A DNA stretch of 6,495 bases from an uncultured Selenomonadales bacterium (GTDB lineage: Bacteria; Bacillota; Negativicutes; Selenomonadales; Selenomonadaceae), in contig CAMZDU010000063.1 in the NCBI GenBank assembly GCA_947305445.1, forward strand, positions 1 to 6,495, given 5' to 3'. Below, in pieces: positions 1-5,991 of the stretch; the first letter of the stretch is position 1; each line of letters starts with the position of its first letter. Under the pieces are notes generated by a model, which saw only the letters and a list, made by a program, of their open reading frames with translations, had not been told where the DNA came from and made no database searches. Position numbers and translations under genes: made by a program.

Positions 1-2026
1 CGCCGGCAAGACGACCACAACCGAGCGTATCCTGTTTTATACGGGTGTCAATCACAAGCTCGGCGAAGTCCACGAAGGCGCGGCGACTATGGACTGGATG
101 AAGCAGGAGCAGGAACGCGGCATTACAATCACTTCCGCGGCAACAACCTGTTACTGGAAAGAGCACCGAATCAACATCATCGATACGCCCGGCCACGTTG
201 ATTTCACGGTCGAGGTTGAACGTTCTTTGAGAGTTTTGGACGGCGCACTCGCGATTTTGACTGCTCGCGGGGGCGTCGAACCGCAGACGGAAACCGTTTG
301 GCGGCAGGCGGAGCGTTACAGCGTCCCGCGCATGGCTTACGTCAACAAAATGGACATAACCGGCGCAGATTTTTATCACGTCATTCAGATGATGCGCGAC
401 CGCCTTCATACAAACGCCGTAGCCATTCAGTTGCCAATCGGCGCGGAAGACACCTTCAGTGGAGTTATCGACTTGGTTAAAATGGAAGCCGTCGTTTACG
501 AAGACGACTTAGGCAAAGTTGCCAACGAAGTCGAAATTCCCGAAAACATGCTCGACATCGCCGAAGACTACCGCGACAAACTTCTCGAATCCTGTGCGGA
601 GCTGGACGACGACTTCATGGAAAAATATCTCGGCGGTGAAGAAGTTACCGTCGACGAAATCAAAGCCGTCATTCGCAAGGCAACAATCGAATGCAAGATG
701 ACGCCCGTCACCTGTGGCACGTCTTATCGCAATCGCGGCGTTCAACCGTTGCTCGACGCCATTGTCGACTATATGCCCGCACCGATTGATATTCCGCCGA
801 TTGAAGGCAAAAACCCCGACGGCAACGACGATTCCCGCCCCGCAAGCGACGACGAACCTTTTGCCGCGCTCGCTTTCAAGATTATGACGGATCAATTTGT
901 CGGCAGGCTCGCGTTTGTCAGAGTGTACAGCGGCGTCCTCAAATCCGGCTCTTACGTCTACAACTCGACCAAAGGCCGCAAGGAACGTATCGGCCGTATC
1001 CTGCAAATGCACGCCAACAATCGCAAGGAGATAGATTATCTCTACAGCGGAGACATCGCGGCGGTTGTCGGCTTGAAGGACACGACGACCGGCGACACGC
1101 TCTGCGACGAGCAACACCCGATTATTTTGGAGTCAATGCAATTTCCCGATCCGGTTATATCCGTGGCCGTTGAACCCGCCACGAAAAACGATCAGGATAA
1201 AATGGGCATCGCGCTCCAAAAACTCGCCGAGGAAGATCCGACTTTTAAAGTCCGCACCGACGCCGAGACCGGTCAAGTCATAATTTCCGGCATGGGCGAA
1301 CTTCACCTGCAGATTATCGTCGACCGCATGCTTGACGAATTTCACGTCGATTGCAAAGTCGGTGAACCGCAGGTCGCCTACCGCGAGACGATTCGCAAGA
1401 CGCAGAAGGCCGAAGGCAAATTCGTCCGTCAAACCGGCGGCCACGGTCAATACGGTCATTGCTGGCTGGAAATTTCCCCGAACGAGACCGGCGGCGGATT
1501 CGTCTTCGAGAACAAAATTGTCGGCGGCGTCATTCCGAAAGAGTACATCAATCCTATCGAAGCGGGCGTCAAGCAGGCAATGGAAAACGGCGTGTTGGCC
1601 GGTTTCCCGCTCGTCGACGTGAAAGCTACCGTTTACGACGGCAGTTTCCACGAAGTCGACTCCAGCGAGGCGGCCTTCAAGATTGCCGGCTCTCTGGCCT
1701 TCAAAGCGGCGGCGGAAAAAGCTCATCCCGTGTTGCTCGAACCGTATGTCAAAGTCGAAGTCACCGTTCCCGAAGATTACATGGGTGACGTTATCGGCGA
1801 TTTGAATTCGCGGCGCGGCAAGATTGACGGCATGGAACCGCGCAACAATTTGCAGATTATCCATGCTTTCGTTCCGCTGTCGGAGATGTTCGGCTACTCA
1901 ACCGACCTGCGCTCCAAAACTCAAGGGCGCGGCACCTACTCAATGGAAGTCGCTTATTACGACGAAGTTCCGAAAAACATTTCGGACACCATTGTTGCGA
2001 GATACAAAGGCGAGCCGATTGATTGA
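1..2026 (+). CDS. fusA: Elongation factor G (EF-G), 5'-truncated by the window edge
   Basis: Translational GTPase that drives tRNA-mRNA translocation on the ribosome and, with RRF, ribosome recycling; cytosolic. The reading frame is open from base 2 and encodes 674 residues to a TGA stop; base 1 fits the last base of the Asp codon in the P-loop GHIDAGKT. About 20 N-terminal residues are therefore missing relative to the usual ~690. In window numbering, the P-loop remnant AGKTTTT is at 1-7, the switch I/G2 segment [10 protein letters not shown] near 38-47, G3 DTPGH at 61-65 and G4 NKMD at 115-118. The G5-like [11 protein letters not shown] opens the link to domain II. Domain III carries [14 protein letters not shown], and domain IV carries the tip motif [12 protein letters not shown]. 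Domain V ends with [13 protein letters not shown]. The Met at 89 lies inside the G domain and is not the start. All landmark motifs are intact, so this is a canonical functional EF-G. The position just upstream of tuf is the classic str-operon order. Confidence 0.97.
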   Translation, partial: AGKTTTTERILFYTGVNHKLGEVHEGAATMDWMKQEQERGITITSAATTCYWKEHRINIIDTPGHVDFTVEVERSLRVLDGALAILTARGGVEPQTETVWRQAERYSVPRMAYVNKMDITGADFYHVIQMMRDRLHTNAVAIQLPIGAEDTFSGVIDLVKMEAVVYEDDLGKVANEVEIPENMLDIAEDYRDKLLESCAELDDDFMEKYLGGEEVTVDEIKAVIRKATIECKMTPVTCGTSYRNRGVQPLLDAIVDYMPAPIDIPPIEGKNPDGNDDSRPASDDEPFAALAFKIMTDQFVGRLAFVRVYSGVLKSGSYVYNSTKGRKERIGRILQMHANNRKEIDYLYSGDIAAVVGLKDTTTGDTLCDEQHPIILESMQFPDPVISVAVEPATKNDQDKMGIALQKLAEEDPTFKVRTDAETGQVIISGMGELHLQIIVDRMLDEFHVDCKVGEPQVAYRETIRKTQKAEGKFVRQTGGHGQYGHCWLEISPNETGGGFVFENKIVGGVIPKEYINPIEAGVKQAMENGVLAGFPLVDVKATVYDGSFHEVDSSEAAFKIAGSLAFKAAAEKAHPVLLEPYVKVEVTVPEDYMGDVIGDLNSRRGKIDGMEPRNNLQIIHAFVPLSEMFGYSTDLRSKTQGRGTYSMEVAYYDEVPKNISDTIVARYKGEPID

Positions 2027-2043
2027 CGGCTCAAGAAGTTTTT
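2012..2043 (+). terminator. Weak terminator-like hairpin across the fusA stop
   Basis: GAGCCG (2012-2017) pairs perfectly with CGGCTC (2027-2032) around a 9-nt loop that contains the fusA stop codon; a run of five T (2039-2043) follows six bases after the stem. The stem is short and the T tract is both short and displaced, so it would be a weak intrinsic terminator or pause site at best. It could partly reduce transcription into tuf, but fusA-tuf co-transcription is the usual state. It may be coincidence. Confidence 0.2.
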
Positions 2044-2062
2044 CAATTAAGCATTGTTTGTC

Positions 2063-2129
2063 AGCTTATAGGTGATAGCCAATAGCTTATAGAAAAAAAC
2101 TATAAGCTATCAGCTATCAGCTATAAGCT
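2063..2129 (+). repeat. 7-nt-phased inverted repeat between fusA and tuf
   Basis: Two 30-nt arms (2063-2092 and 2100-2129) are complementary at 27 of 30 positions around a loop of seven A (2093-2099). The innermost 11 bp, ATAGCTTATAG against CTATAAGCTAT, are perfect. The element is also a heptamer array. The right arm reads CTATAAG, CTATCAG, CTATCAG, CTATAAG (2100-2127). The left arm holds four degenerate complementary units (2065-2092, the first and last being CTTATAG), and the loop is itself 7 nt. In RNA it would be a long AU-rich hairpin ending only a few bases before the tuf Shine-Dalgarno. There is no T tract after it, so it is not a standard terminator. Possible roles are an mRNA processing or stability element, or a dispersed repeat. 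Confidence 0.85.
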
Positions 2130-2152
2130 CATTAAAAAGGAGTGTTTACTTA

Positions 2153-3358
2153 ATGGCAAAGCAGAAGTTTGACCGCAGCAAACCCCACGTAAATATCGGT
2201 ACGATTGGTCATATCGACCACGGCAAGACGACTTTGACGGCTGCAATCACCAAGATCCTCTCGGAAAAAGGTTTCGCTAAATACGAATCCTACGAGAACA
2301 TTGACAAGGCACCGGAAGAGCGCGAGCGCGGTATCACGATTAACACCGCCCACGTCGAGTACGAGACCGAAAAACGTCACTATGCTCACGTCGACTGCCC
2401 CGGCCACGCCGACTATATCAAAAACATGATCACCGGTGCGGCGCAGATGGACGGCGCGATTCTCGTCGTTGCCGCCTCCGACGGCCCGATGCCCCAGACC
2501 CGCGAGCATATCCTGCTTGCCCGTCAGGTCGGCGTGCCGGCCATCGTTGTCTTCCTCAACAAAGTTGACCAAGTTGACGACGAAGAACTGCTTGATCTCG
2601 TCGAAATGGAAGTCCGCGAACTGCTGAGCAAGTACGAATTCCCCGGCGACGACATTCCCGTTATCGCAGGTTCGGCACTGCTCGCGCTGGAAGGCAACGA
2701 AGAGCAGAAAGCCAAAATTATGGAACTGCTTGACGCCGTTGACGAGTATATTCCGACTCCCGCACGCGACACCGACAAACCGTTCCTTATGCCGGTCGAA
2801 GACGTCTTCACGATTACCGGCCGCGGCACCGTTGCCACCGGTCGTGTGGAGCGCGGCGAGTTGAAACTCAACGACCCCGTCGAAATCGTCGGTTTGCGCG
2901 ACGAGCCCCGCAAGACTGTTGCCACGGGCATTGAAATGTTCCGCAAGCTCCTCGACAGCGCGGTTGCCGGCGACAACGTCGGTGTTCTTCTGCGCGGCGT
3001 CGACCGTAAAGAAATCGAGCGCGGTCAGGTTATTGCCAAGCCCGGCACGATTCATCCGCACACGAAATTTAAAGCGCAAGTTTACGTTCTGACCAAGGAC
3101 GAGGGCGGCCGTCATACTCCGTTCTTCGCAAACTATCGTCCGCAGTTCTACTTCCGCACCACCGACGTTACGGGCGTCGTCAGCGACCTGAAGGACACCA
3201 ACGGCAACGCCGCCGAAATGTGCATGCCTGGTGACCACATCGAAATGACGGTCGAACTTATCACCCCGATTGCGATTGAAAAAGGTTTGCTCTTCGCTAT
3301 CCGCGAAGGCGGCCACACCGTCGGTTCGGGTCGTGTTATCGAAATTCTCGAAGCGTAA
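2153..3358 (+). CDS. tuf: Elongation factor Tu (EF-Tu)
   Basis: GTPase that carries aminoacyl-tRNA to the ribosomal A site; cytosolic and normally among the most abundant proteins. The 401 residues are complete (family usually 393-405). G1 GHIDHGKT is at 19-26, the switch I segment RGITI at 59-63, and G3 DCPGH at 81-85, where His85 is the catalytic histidine. G4 NKVD is at 136-139 and G5 GSAL at 173-176. Domain II contains the motif [17 protein letters not shown], and domain III contains [24 protein letters not shown] and ends [14 protein letters not shown]. The ATG start is supported by AAAGGAG (2136-2142), 10 bases upstream. Nothing is missing or odd in the protein. No convincing promoter lies in the 126-bp spacer, so expression most likely comes from the fusA transcript. 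Both flanking spacers carry 7-nt-phased inverted repeats. Confidence 0.99.
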   Translation: MAKQKFDRSKPHVNIGTIGHIDHGKTTLTAAITKILSEKGFAKYESYENIDKAPEERERGITINTAHVEYETEKRHYAHVDCPGHADYIKNMITGAAQMDGAILVVAASDGPMPQTREHILLARQVGVPAIVVFLNKVDQVDDEELLDLVEMEVRELLSKYEFPGDDIPVIAGSALLALEGNEEQKAKIMELLDAVDEYIPTPARDTDKPFLMPVEDVFTITGRGTVATGRVERGELKLNDPVEIVGLRDEPRKTVATGIEMFRKLLDSAVAGDNVGVLLRGVDRKEIERGQVIAKPGTIHPHTKFKAQVYVLTKDEGGRHTPFFANYRPQFYFRTTDVTGVVSDLKDTNGNAAEMCMPGDHIEMTVELITPIAIEKGLLFAIREGGHTVGSGRVIEILEA

Positions 3359-3359
3359 A

Positions 3360-3445
3360 AAAAATCAGTTAAGAGTTATGTGTTAGGAATTAGAAATTAT
3401 TTTTCATTCCTAATTCCAAATTCCTAATTGTAAAAATCGGTTAGG
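3360..3445 (+). repeat. 14-bp imperfect direct repeats bracketing most of the post-tuf array
   Basis: AAAAATCAGTTAAG (3360-3373) and AAAAATCGGTTAGG (3432-3445) match at 12 of 14 positions, 72 bp apart. The left copy includes the first 7-mer of the array, and the right copy starts just after the last one. They could be a degraded duplication made when the spacer element arose, or chance similarity in AT-rich DNA. Confidence 0.35.
3367..3429 (+). repeat. Second 7-nt-phased inverted array, downstream of tuf
   Basis: The 63 bp can be read as nine consecutive 7-mers. The first four resemble AGTTARG/AATTAGG (AGTTAAG, AGTTATG, TGTTAGG, AATTAGA). After a central AT-rich pair, the last three read on the opposite strand: CCTAATT, CCAAATT, CCTAATT. 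The strand switch makes a hairpin with a perfect 8-bp core, GGAATTAG (3386-3393) against CTAATTCC (3410-3417), and partial pairing outside it. There is no GC-rich stem and no following T tract, so I do not call it a terminator. It is more degenerate than the array upstream of tuf and has a different unit sequence. Confidence 0.6.
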
Positions 3446-3516
3446 CGGTCGGTAGTCAGCCCAAGAACTGATTGCCGGCCGCTGTTACTGATTGCGACAA
3501 TGCAGAGGGCTTCGGC

Positions 3517-3891
3517 ATGAAAAAAATTTTTATCGCGCTGATGATGACGCTCGCCTGTCTCGCGTTTGACGCAACGTCGGCCGCCGCACAGGACGTGTGG
3601 ATTTCTTCCGGCGGCAACGGCACCGAGTGGTACATCATGGATGAGACGATTGCGGGCGACGCCAACGACAAATTCCGCTGGACGAACGTCATGACAAAGC
3701 TCGTTGCGGACGACGGCAGTTGCATCGGCGTCGAATGGAAATTCACGCAGATAAGTAATAACGGTGGCCGCCTCGCAAATTGGGTTTACGTCACGATTTG
3801 GGACAACGCGCCCAATTCGGAGACTGAAGTCTTGCCCGGCACCAATGCCGAAAAAATTTTGCGCTACTGCATGAATCGTCTGGGTATGTAA
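3517..3891 (+). CDS. Small predicted exported protein of unknown function
   Basis: This encodes 124 residues that I cannot assign to a functional family. The N-terminus is a classic Sec signal peptide: MKK, a hydrophobic core at 4-17 (IFIALMMTLACLAF), then ATSAAA, with likely cleavage after Ala24 before QDVW. Cys14 sits inside the core and is not in a good lipobox, so signal peptidase I cleavage is more likely than lipidation. The mature part would be about 100 residues, acidic and Trp/Asn-rich (DVWISSGGNGTEWYIMDETI, KFRWTNV, GVEWKFTQ). Its two Cys (in GSCIG and RYCMN) could form a disulfide. There are no further membrane segments. The start at 3517 is chosen because it gives the signal peptide and has AGAGGG (3504-3509) 7 bases upstream; an in-frame TTG at 3472 would add 15 polar residues in front. 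The layout recalls small exported proteins I associate with Negativicutes, from memory and unverified. It sits between tuf and the S10 promoter, 10 bp before the -35 box, with no clear promoter of its own. Confidence 0.75.
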   Translation: MKKIFIALMMTLACLAFDATSAAAQDVWISSGGNGTEWYIMDETIAGDANDKFRWTNVMTKLVADDGSCIGVEWKFTQISNNGGRLANWVYVTIWDNAPNSETEVLPGTNAEKILRYCMNRLGM

Positions 3892-3929
3892 AAATTTTTC
3901 TTGAATCAAACGGCAACGCTTGCTATAAT
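3890..3929 (+). promoter_or_regulatory. Sigma70-type promoter of the S10 operon
   Basis: The -35 box TTGAAT (3901-3906, 4 of 6 consensus bases) and a perfect -10 box TATAAT (3924-3929) are separated by exactly 17 bp. TG at 3921-3922 makes an extended -10 (TGCTATAAT). AAAAATTTTT (3890-3899) directly upstream resembles a proximal UP element and overlaps the stop of the exported-protein gene. Transcription would start near 3934-3939, giving a leader of about 120 nt before rpsJ. This is a strong constitutive-looking promoter, as expected for ribosomal proteins. Confidence 0.85.
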
Positions 3930-3969
3930 TTTTATTCTGCAACACACAGTTGAAGCTTTGACACGGAAG

Positions 3970-4044
3970 ATGGCTCGGCAAGGAATTTCCGCCATGTCGA
4001 GGGAACTGCCGCGGAGCAACGTTGGGAGCCAGACTCCCGACTAA
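3970..4044 (+). other. Possible 24-codon leader open reading frame ending in the rpsJ ribosome binding site
   Basis: An ATG at 3970 opens 24 codons (beginning MARQGISAM, ending SQTPD) and stops at TAA 4042-4044, which is part of the TAAGGAGG sequence used by rpsJ. A second in-frame ATG is at 3994. A ribosome translating it would open the 4021-4041 hairpin and terminate on the rpsJ ribosome binding site. Against it, the only purine-rich stretch (GGAAG, 3965-3969) touches the ATG with no spacing, and a frame this short can occur by chance. Confidence 0.15.
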
Positions 4045-4049
4045 GGAGG
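4042..4049 (+). promoter_or_regulatory. Ribosome binding site fixing the TTG start of rpsJ
   Basis: TAAGGAGG is a near-complete complement of the 16S 3' end and lies 7 bases before the TTG at 4057. With no ATG nearby in frame, and the S10 family N-terminus ([15 protein letters not shown]) beginning right after, it decides the non-ATG start. Confidence 0.9.
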
Positions 4050-4056
4050 AATTGTT

Positions 4057-4368
4057 TTGGCAAAGCAACAGAAAATTCGGATTCGCCTCAAAGCCTACGA
4101 CCATAAGTCGTTGGATCAGAGCGCGGCCAAAATCGTGGAGACCGCCAAGAAAACCGGCGCGGCAGTTTCGGGCCCGATACCCCTGCCGACCGAAAAGAAC
4201 GTCTATACGATTTTGCGTTCGCCGCACGTCAACAAAGACTCGCGTGAACAATTTGAAATGCGCACGCATAAACGACTGATTGACATTCTTCAGCCGACGC
4301 ACAAGACGGTTGACGCGCTCATGCGGTTGGATTTGCCCGCCGGTGTTGACATCGAGATCAAAGTCTGA
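4057..4368 (+). CDS. rpsJ: 30S ribosomal protein S10 (NusE)
   Basis: Small-subunit head protein; as NusE it also pairs with NusB in transcription antitermination (known for the family). The 103 residues are complete and match the usual 102-105. Family blocks run in order: [14 protein letters not shown] at 7-20, [13 protein letters not shown] at 33-45, then [18 protein letters not shown] and RTHKRLIDI. The C-terminal stretch is [20 protein letters not shown]. The conserved loop around [13 protein letters not shown], which contacts 16S rRNA and NusB partners, is intact. The start codon is TTG, backed by a strong TAAGGAGG. It is the first gene of the S10 operon, behind its own promoter and leader, and its TGA stop overlaps the Shine-Dalgarno of rplC, so the two are probably translationally coupled. 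Confidence 0.98.
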   Translation: MAKQQKIRIRLKAYDHKSLDQSAAKIVETAKKTGAAVSGPIPLPTEKNVYTILRSPHVNKDSREQFEMRTHKRLIDILQPTHKTVDALMRLDLPAGVDIEIKV

Positions 4369-4375
4369 GGAGGTG
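4368..4375 (+). promoter_or_regulatory. Ribosome binding site fixing the TTG start of rplC
   Basis: AGGAGGTG overlaps the last base of the rpsJ stop codon and lies 6 bases before TTG 4382. The L3 family N-terminus, AKALLGIKLGMTQIF, begins at the next codon, so the upstream in-frame start at 4280 (34 extra residues, inside rpsJ) is not used. Confidence 0.9.
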
Positions 4376-4381
4376 GACACA

Positions 4382-5035
4382 TTGGCAAAAGCACTTTTAG
4401 GCATCAAGCTCGGCATGACGCAGATTTTCACTGCGGAAGGCCGCGTCATTCCCGTTACGGTCGTCGAAACCGGCAACAACGTCGTCGTTCGCAACAAGAC
4501 TGTTGACACTGACGGTTATTTCGGCGTACAGCTCGGCTTCGGCGAAGTTAAAGAAGAACGCGTCAACAAACCCGACGCCGGTCAATTCAAGAAGGCTGAA
4601 CTTAAACCTGTAAAATTTATTCGCGAGTTGCGTCTTACGTCCGAATCCGATTACAAGGTCGGCGACGTTATCGGCGTGGATATTTTCGCGGAAGGTGAAC
4701 TCGTTGACGTTATCGGCACGTCGAAGGGCAAAGGCTTCGCCGGCTCAATCAAACGTCACAATTTCGCACGCGGCCCCATGGGGCACGGTTCCAAATCTCA
4801 CCGCGAACCCGGTTCGACAGGTGCAATGCTCTCCGGTCCCGGCGGTCGCGTCATTAAAGGCAAACGTCTGCCCGGTCGCATGGGCGGCACCCGCACGACG
4901 ATTCAGAGGCTTACGGTCGTTAAAGTCGACGCCGACAAAAATTTGCTCCTCATCAAGGGCGCAATTCCCGGCCCCAAAAAAGGTCTCGTCATCGTGCGCG
5001 AGACCGTCAAACCTACCCGCAAGCACAAAAAATAA
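4382..5035 (+). CDS. rplC: 50S ribosomal protein L3
   Basis: Primary-assembly large-subunit protein that binds 23S rRNA near its 3' end and reaches towards the peptidyl transferase centre. It is 217 residues, within or slightly above the usual ~205-215. The N-terminal signature LLGIKLGMTQIF is at 5-16. The GTSKGKGFAGSIKRH block at 112-126 leads into the extended loop GPMGHGSKSHREPGSTGAM (131-149). This is followed by KGKRLPGRMGG at 160-169 and then LLLIKGAIPGPKKGLVIVR at 188-206. The tip of the loop that approaches the catalytic centre reads GAMLSGPGGRV; I see no lost core residue. The start is TTG with AGGAGGTG upstream. The gene begins 13 bases after rpsJ ends and is followed after 18 bases by rplD. 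Confidence 0.98.
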   Translation: MAKALLGIKLGMTQIFTAEGRVIPVTVVETGNNVVVRNKTVDTDGYFGVQLGFGEVKEERVNKPDAGQFKKAELKPVKFIRELRLTSESDYKVGDVIGVDIFAEGELVDVIGTSKGKGFAGSIKRHNFARGPMGHGSKSHREPGSTGAMLSGPGGRVIKGKRLPGRMGGTRTTIQRLTVVKVDADKNLLLIKGAIPGPKKGLVIVRETVKPTRKHKK

Positions 5036-5053
5036 TCGAAAGGAGGCTGTGAG

Positions 5054-5680
5054 ATGCCAACTGTAGCAGTTTACGATATGACCAACAACAAAGTCGGCGA
5101 CCTTGATCTCAGCGAAGAAATTTTCGGCGTGAAAATCAACGAAGGGCTCGTTCATCAGGCGGTTGTCATGCAAATGGCGTCGTGGAGACGCGGCACGCAC
5201 TCTACTAAAACCCGTGCCGATGTTCGAGGCGGCGGACGCAAACCTTGGCGGCAGAAGGGCACCGGTCGTGCCCGCGCAGGCTCGCGCAGAAGTCCTCTTT
5301 GGCGCGGCGGCGGAACGATTTTCGGCCCGCACCCCCGCGATTACTCCTTCACCATGCCGCGCAAACAGCGTCGACTTGCTCTCAAGTGCGTGCTCACCGA
5401 CAAAGTCAACGAAGGCAATTTGATTGTCCTAGATGAGCTTAACTTTGACGAACCGAAGACGAAAAAATTTGTCGAGTTGCAGAAAAATTTCGGCGTCGAC
5501 GATTGTAAGTCGTTGTTTATAACGGGTGAACTTATTGACAACGTGACGCGCTCCTCGCGCAATCTGCCCAATGCCAAGGCGATTGCGGCACTTCAACTCA
5601 ACGTCTACGACATTCTCAACAGCGATAAACTCTTCCTCACGAAAGACGCGGTTGCGAAAATCGAGGAGGTGTACATCTGA
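5054..5680 (+). CDS. rplD: 50S ribosomal protein L4
   Basis: Large-subunit protein whose extended loop lines the constriction of the exit tunnel; in E. coli it also represses its own S10 operon by binding the leader RNA. The 208 residues are complete. The N-terminal region contains [29 protein letters not shown], and the tunnel loop spans about 58-87, ending [31 protein letters not shown] follows, and then the globular C-terminal domain ending IEEVYI. Lys63 and its neighbours in the macrolide-relevant loop are of ordinary type; Arg79 in GSRRSP stands where I usually expect a hydrophobic or Thr residue, a mild variant. The ATG start has AAAGGAGG (5039-5046) at 7 bases. The last bases carry the rplW ribosome binding site. 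It is a candidate ligand for the leader upstream of rpsJ (inference). Confidence 0.98.
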   Translation: MPTVAVYDMTNNKVGDLDLSEEIFGVKINEGLVHQAVVMQMASWRRGTHSTKTRADVRGGGRKPWRQKGTGRARAGSRRSPLWRGGGTIFGPHPRDYSFTMPRKQRRLALKCVLTDKVNEGNLIVLDELNFDEPKTKKFVELQKNFGVDDCKSLFITGELIDNVTRSSRNLPNAKAIAALQLNVYDILNSDKLFLTKDAVAKIEEVYI

Positions 5681-5961
5681 TGGAGGCCAGAGACATTTTG
5701 ATTCGTCCGCTTATCAACGAGCGTTCGACAGAACTTATGCAGGAAGGCAAATTCGTCTTCATCGTCGACAAATGCGCCAACAAGATTCAAATTGCGCAGG
5801 CCGTCAAAGAAATTTTCAACGTGAATGTTTTGGACGTAAATACCATGAACGTTAAGGGCAAGACCAAACGTCGCGGTCGCACGGTCGGCAAGACGGCAAG
5901 CTATAAAAAAGCTATCGTCAAGCTCGAAGCCGGTCAGACAATCGAATACTTCGCGCCCTGA
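5680..5961 (+). CDS. rplW: 50S ribosomal protein L23
   Basis: Protein at the exit of the peptide tunnel; docking site for trigger factor and the signal recognition particle. The 93 residues are complete (usual ~95). The opening [13 protein letters not shown] matches the family's PxxxEK region. Glu14 aligns with the acidic residue that docks trigger factor in E. coli (Glu18), here followed by Arg rather than the common Lys. The family block [38 protein letters not shown] is followed by the basic [20 protein letters not shown]. The ATG overlaps the rplD TGA by one base, and its Shine-Dalgarno GAGGAGGTG (5663-5671) lies within rplD, so translational coupling to L4 is likely. Confidence 0.97.
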   Translation: MEARDILIRPLINERSTELMQEGKFVFIVDKCANKIQIAQAVKEIFNVNVLDVNTMNVKGKTKRRGRTVGKTASYKKAIVKLEAGQTIEYFAP

Positions 5962-5973
5962 AAATTTTTCGAC

Positions 5974-5982
5974 AAAGGAGGT
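5974..5982 (+). promoter_or_regulatory. Ribosome binding site fixing the GTG start of rplB
   Basis: AAAGGAGGT lies 9 bases before GTG 5992, immediately ahead of the L2 N-terminus [13 protein letters not shown]. No ATG is available at this position. Confidence 0.88.
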
Positions 5983-5991
5983 TATACGTAA

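Larger units (their letters stand above)
3934..4056 (+). promoter_or_regulatory. Structured 5' leader of the S10 operon, candidate autoregulatory RNA
   Basis: Pairings visible in the leader are as follows. A 7-bp stem joins CTCGGCA (3974-3980) to TGTCGAG (3995-4001), with one G-U. An alternative pairs CGGCA (3976-3980) with TGCCG (4007-4011), and another pairs TCCGC (3988-3992) with GCGGA (4011-4015). An 8-bp stem, GTTGGGAG (4021-4028) with CTCCCGAC (4034-4041), contains one G-U and has a 5-nt loop. This last hairpin directly abuts the rpsJ Shine-Dalgarno. S10 operons in several bacteria are controlled by L4 binding to such a leader (established for E. coli). That this leader binds L4 is inference. 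No T tract follows the hairpins, so translational control fits better than termination. Confidence 0.5.

Noticed and set aside
509..1864. Two minus-strand open frames (509-1117 and 1133-1864) inside fusA
   Set aside because: Both are antisense to conserved EF-G domains and arise from its codon bias.
2058..2086. Possible tuf promoter (TTGTCA followed by AATAGC)
   Set aside because: The -35 is good, but the best -10 at 17-bp spacing matches only three of six bases and lies within the inverted repeat.
2063..2129. CRISPR-like or intrinsic-terminator reading of the fusA-tuf repeat
   Set aside because: The units are 7 nt with no spacers, so it is not CRISPR. The hairpin is AT-rich and is not followed by a T tract, so it is not a standard terminator.
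2150..3316. Long minus-strand open frame (388 codons) antisense to tuf
   Set aside because: It is a shadow of the strongly biased codon use of tuf. It has no recognisable protein family and covers the reverse of a fully conserved gene.
3467..3495. Direct repeat ACTGATTGC at 3467-3475 and 3487-3495
   Set aside because: A 9-bp repeat separated by 11 bases is too short to interpret; no palindrome or promoter element accompanies it to suggest an operator.
3472..3516. In-frame TTG start that would extend the exported protein by 15 residues
   Set aside because: It would place a polar segment with acidic residues before the signal peptide. ATG 3517 has an AGAGGG at suitable spacing and starts the classic MKK.
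4280..4381. Upstream in-frame start for rplC giving 251 residues
   Set aside because: The extra 34 residues are out-of-frame rpsJ sequence. The L3 family N-terminus and the Shine-Dalgarno both point to TTG 4382.
3424..4509. Minus-strand open frame of 361 codons across the tuf-rpsJ region
   Set aside because: It runs antisense through the exported-protein gene, the S10 promoter and leader, rpsJ and the start of rplC. It is low-complexity and unrecognisable, while the + strand has a signal peptide, a promoter and family-matching ribosomal proteins.
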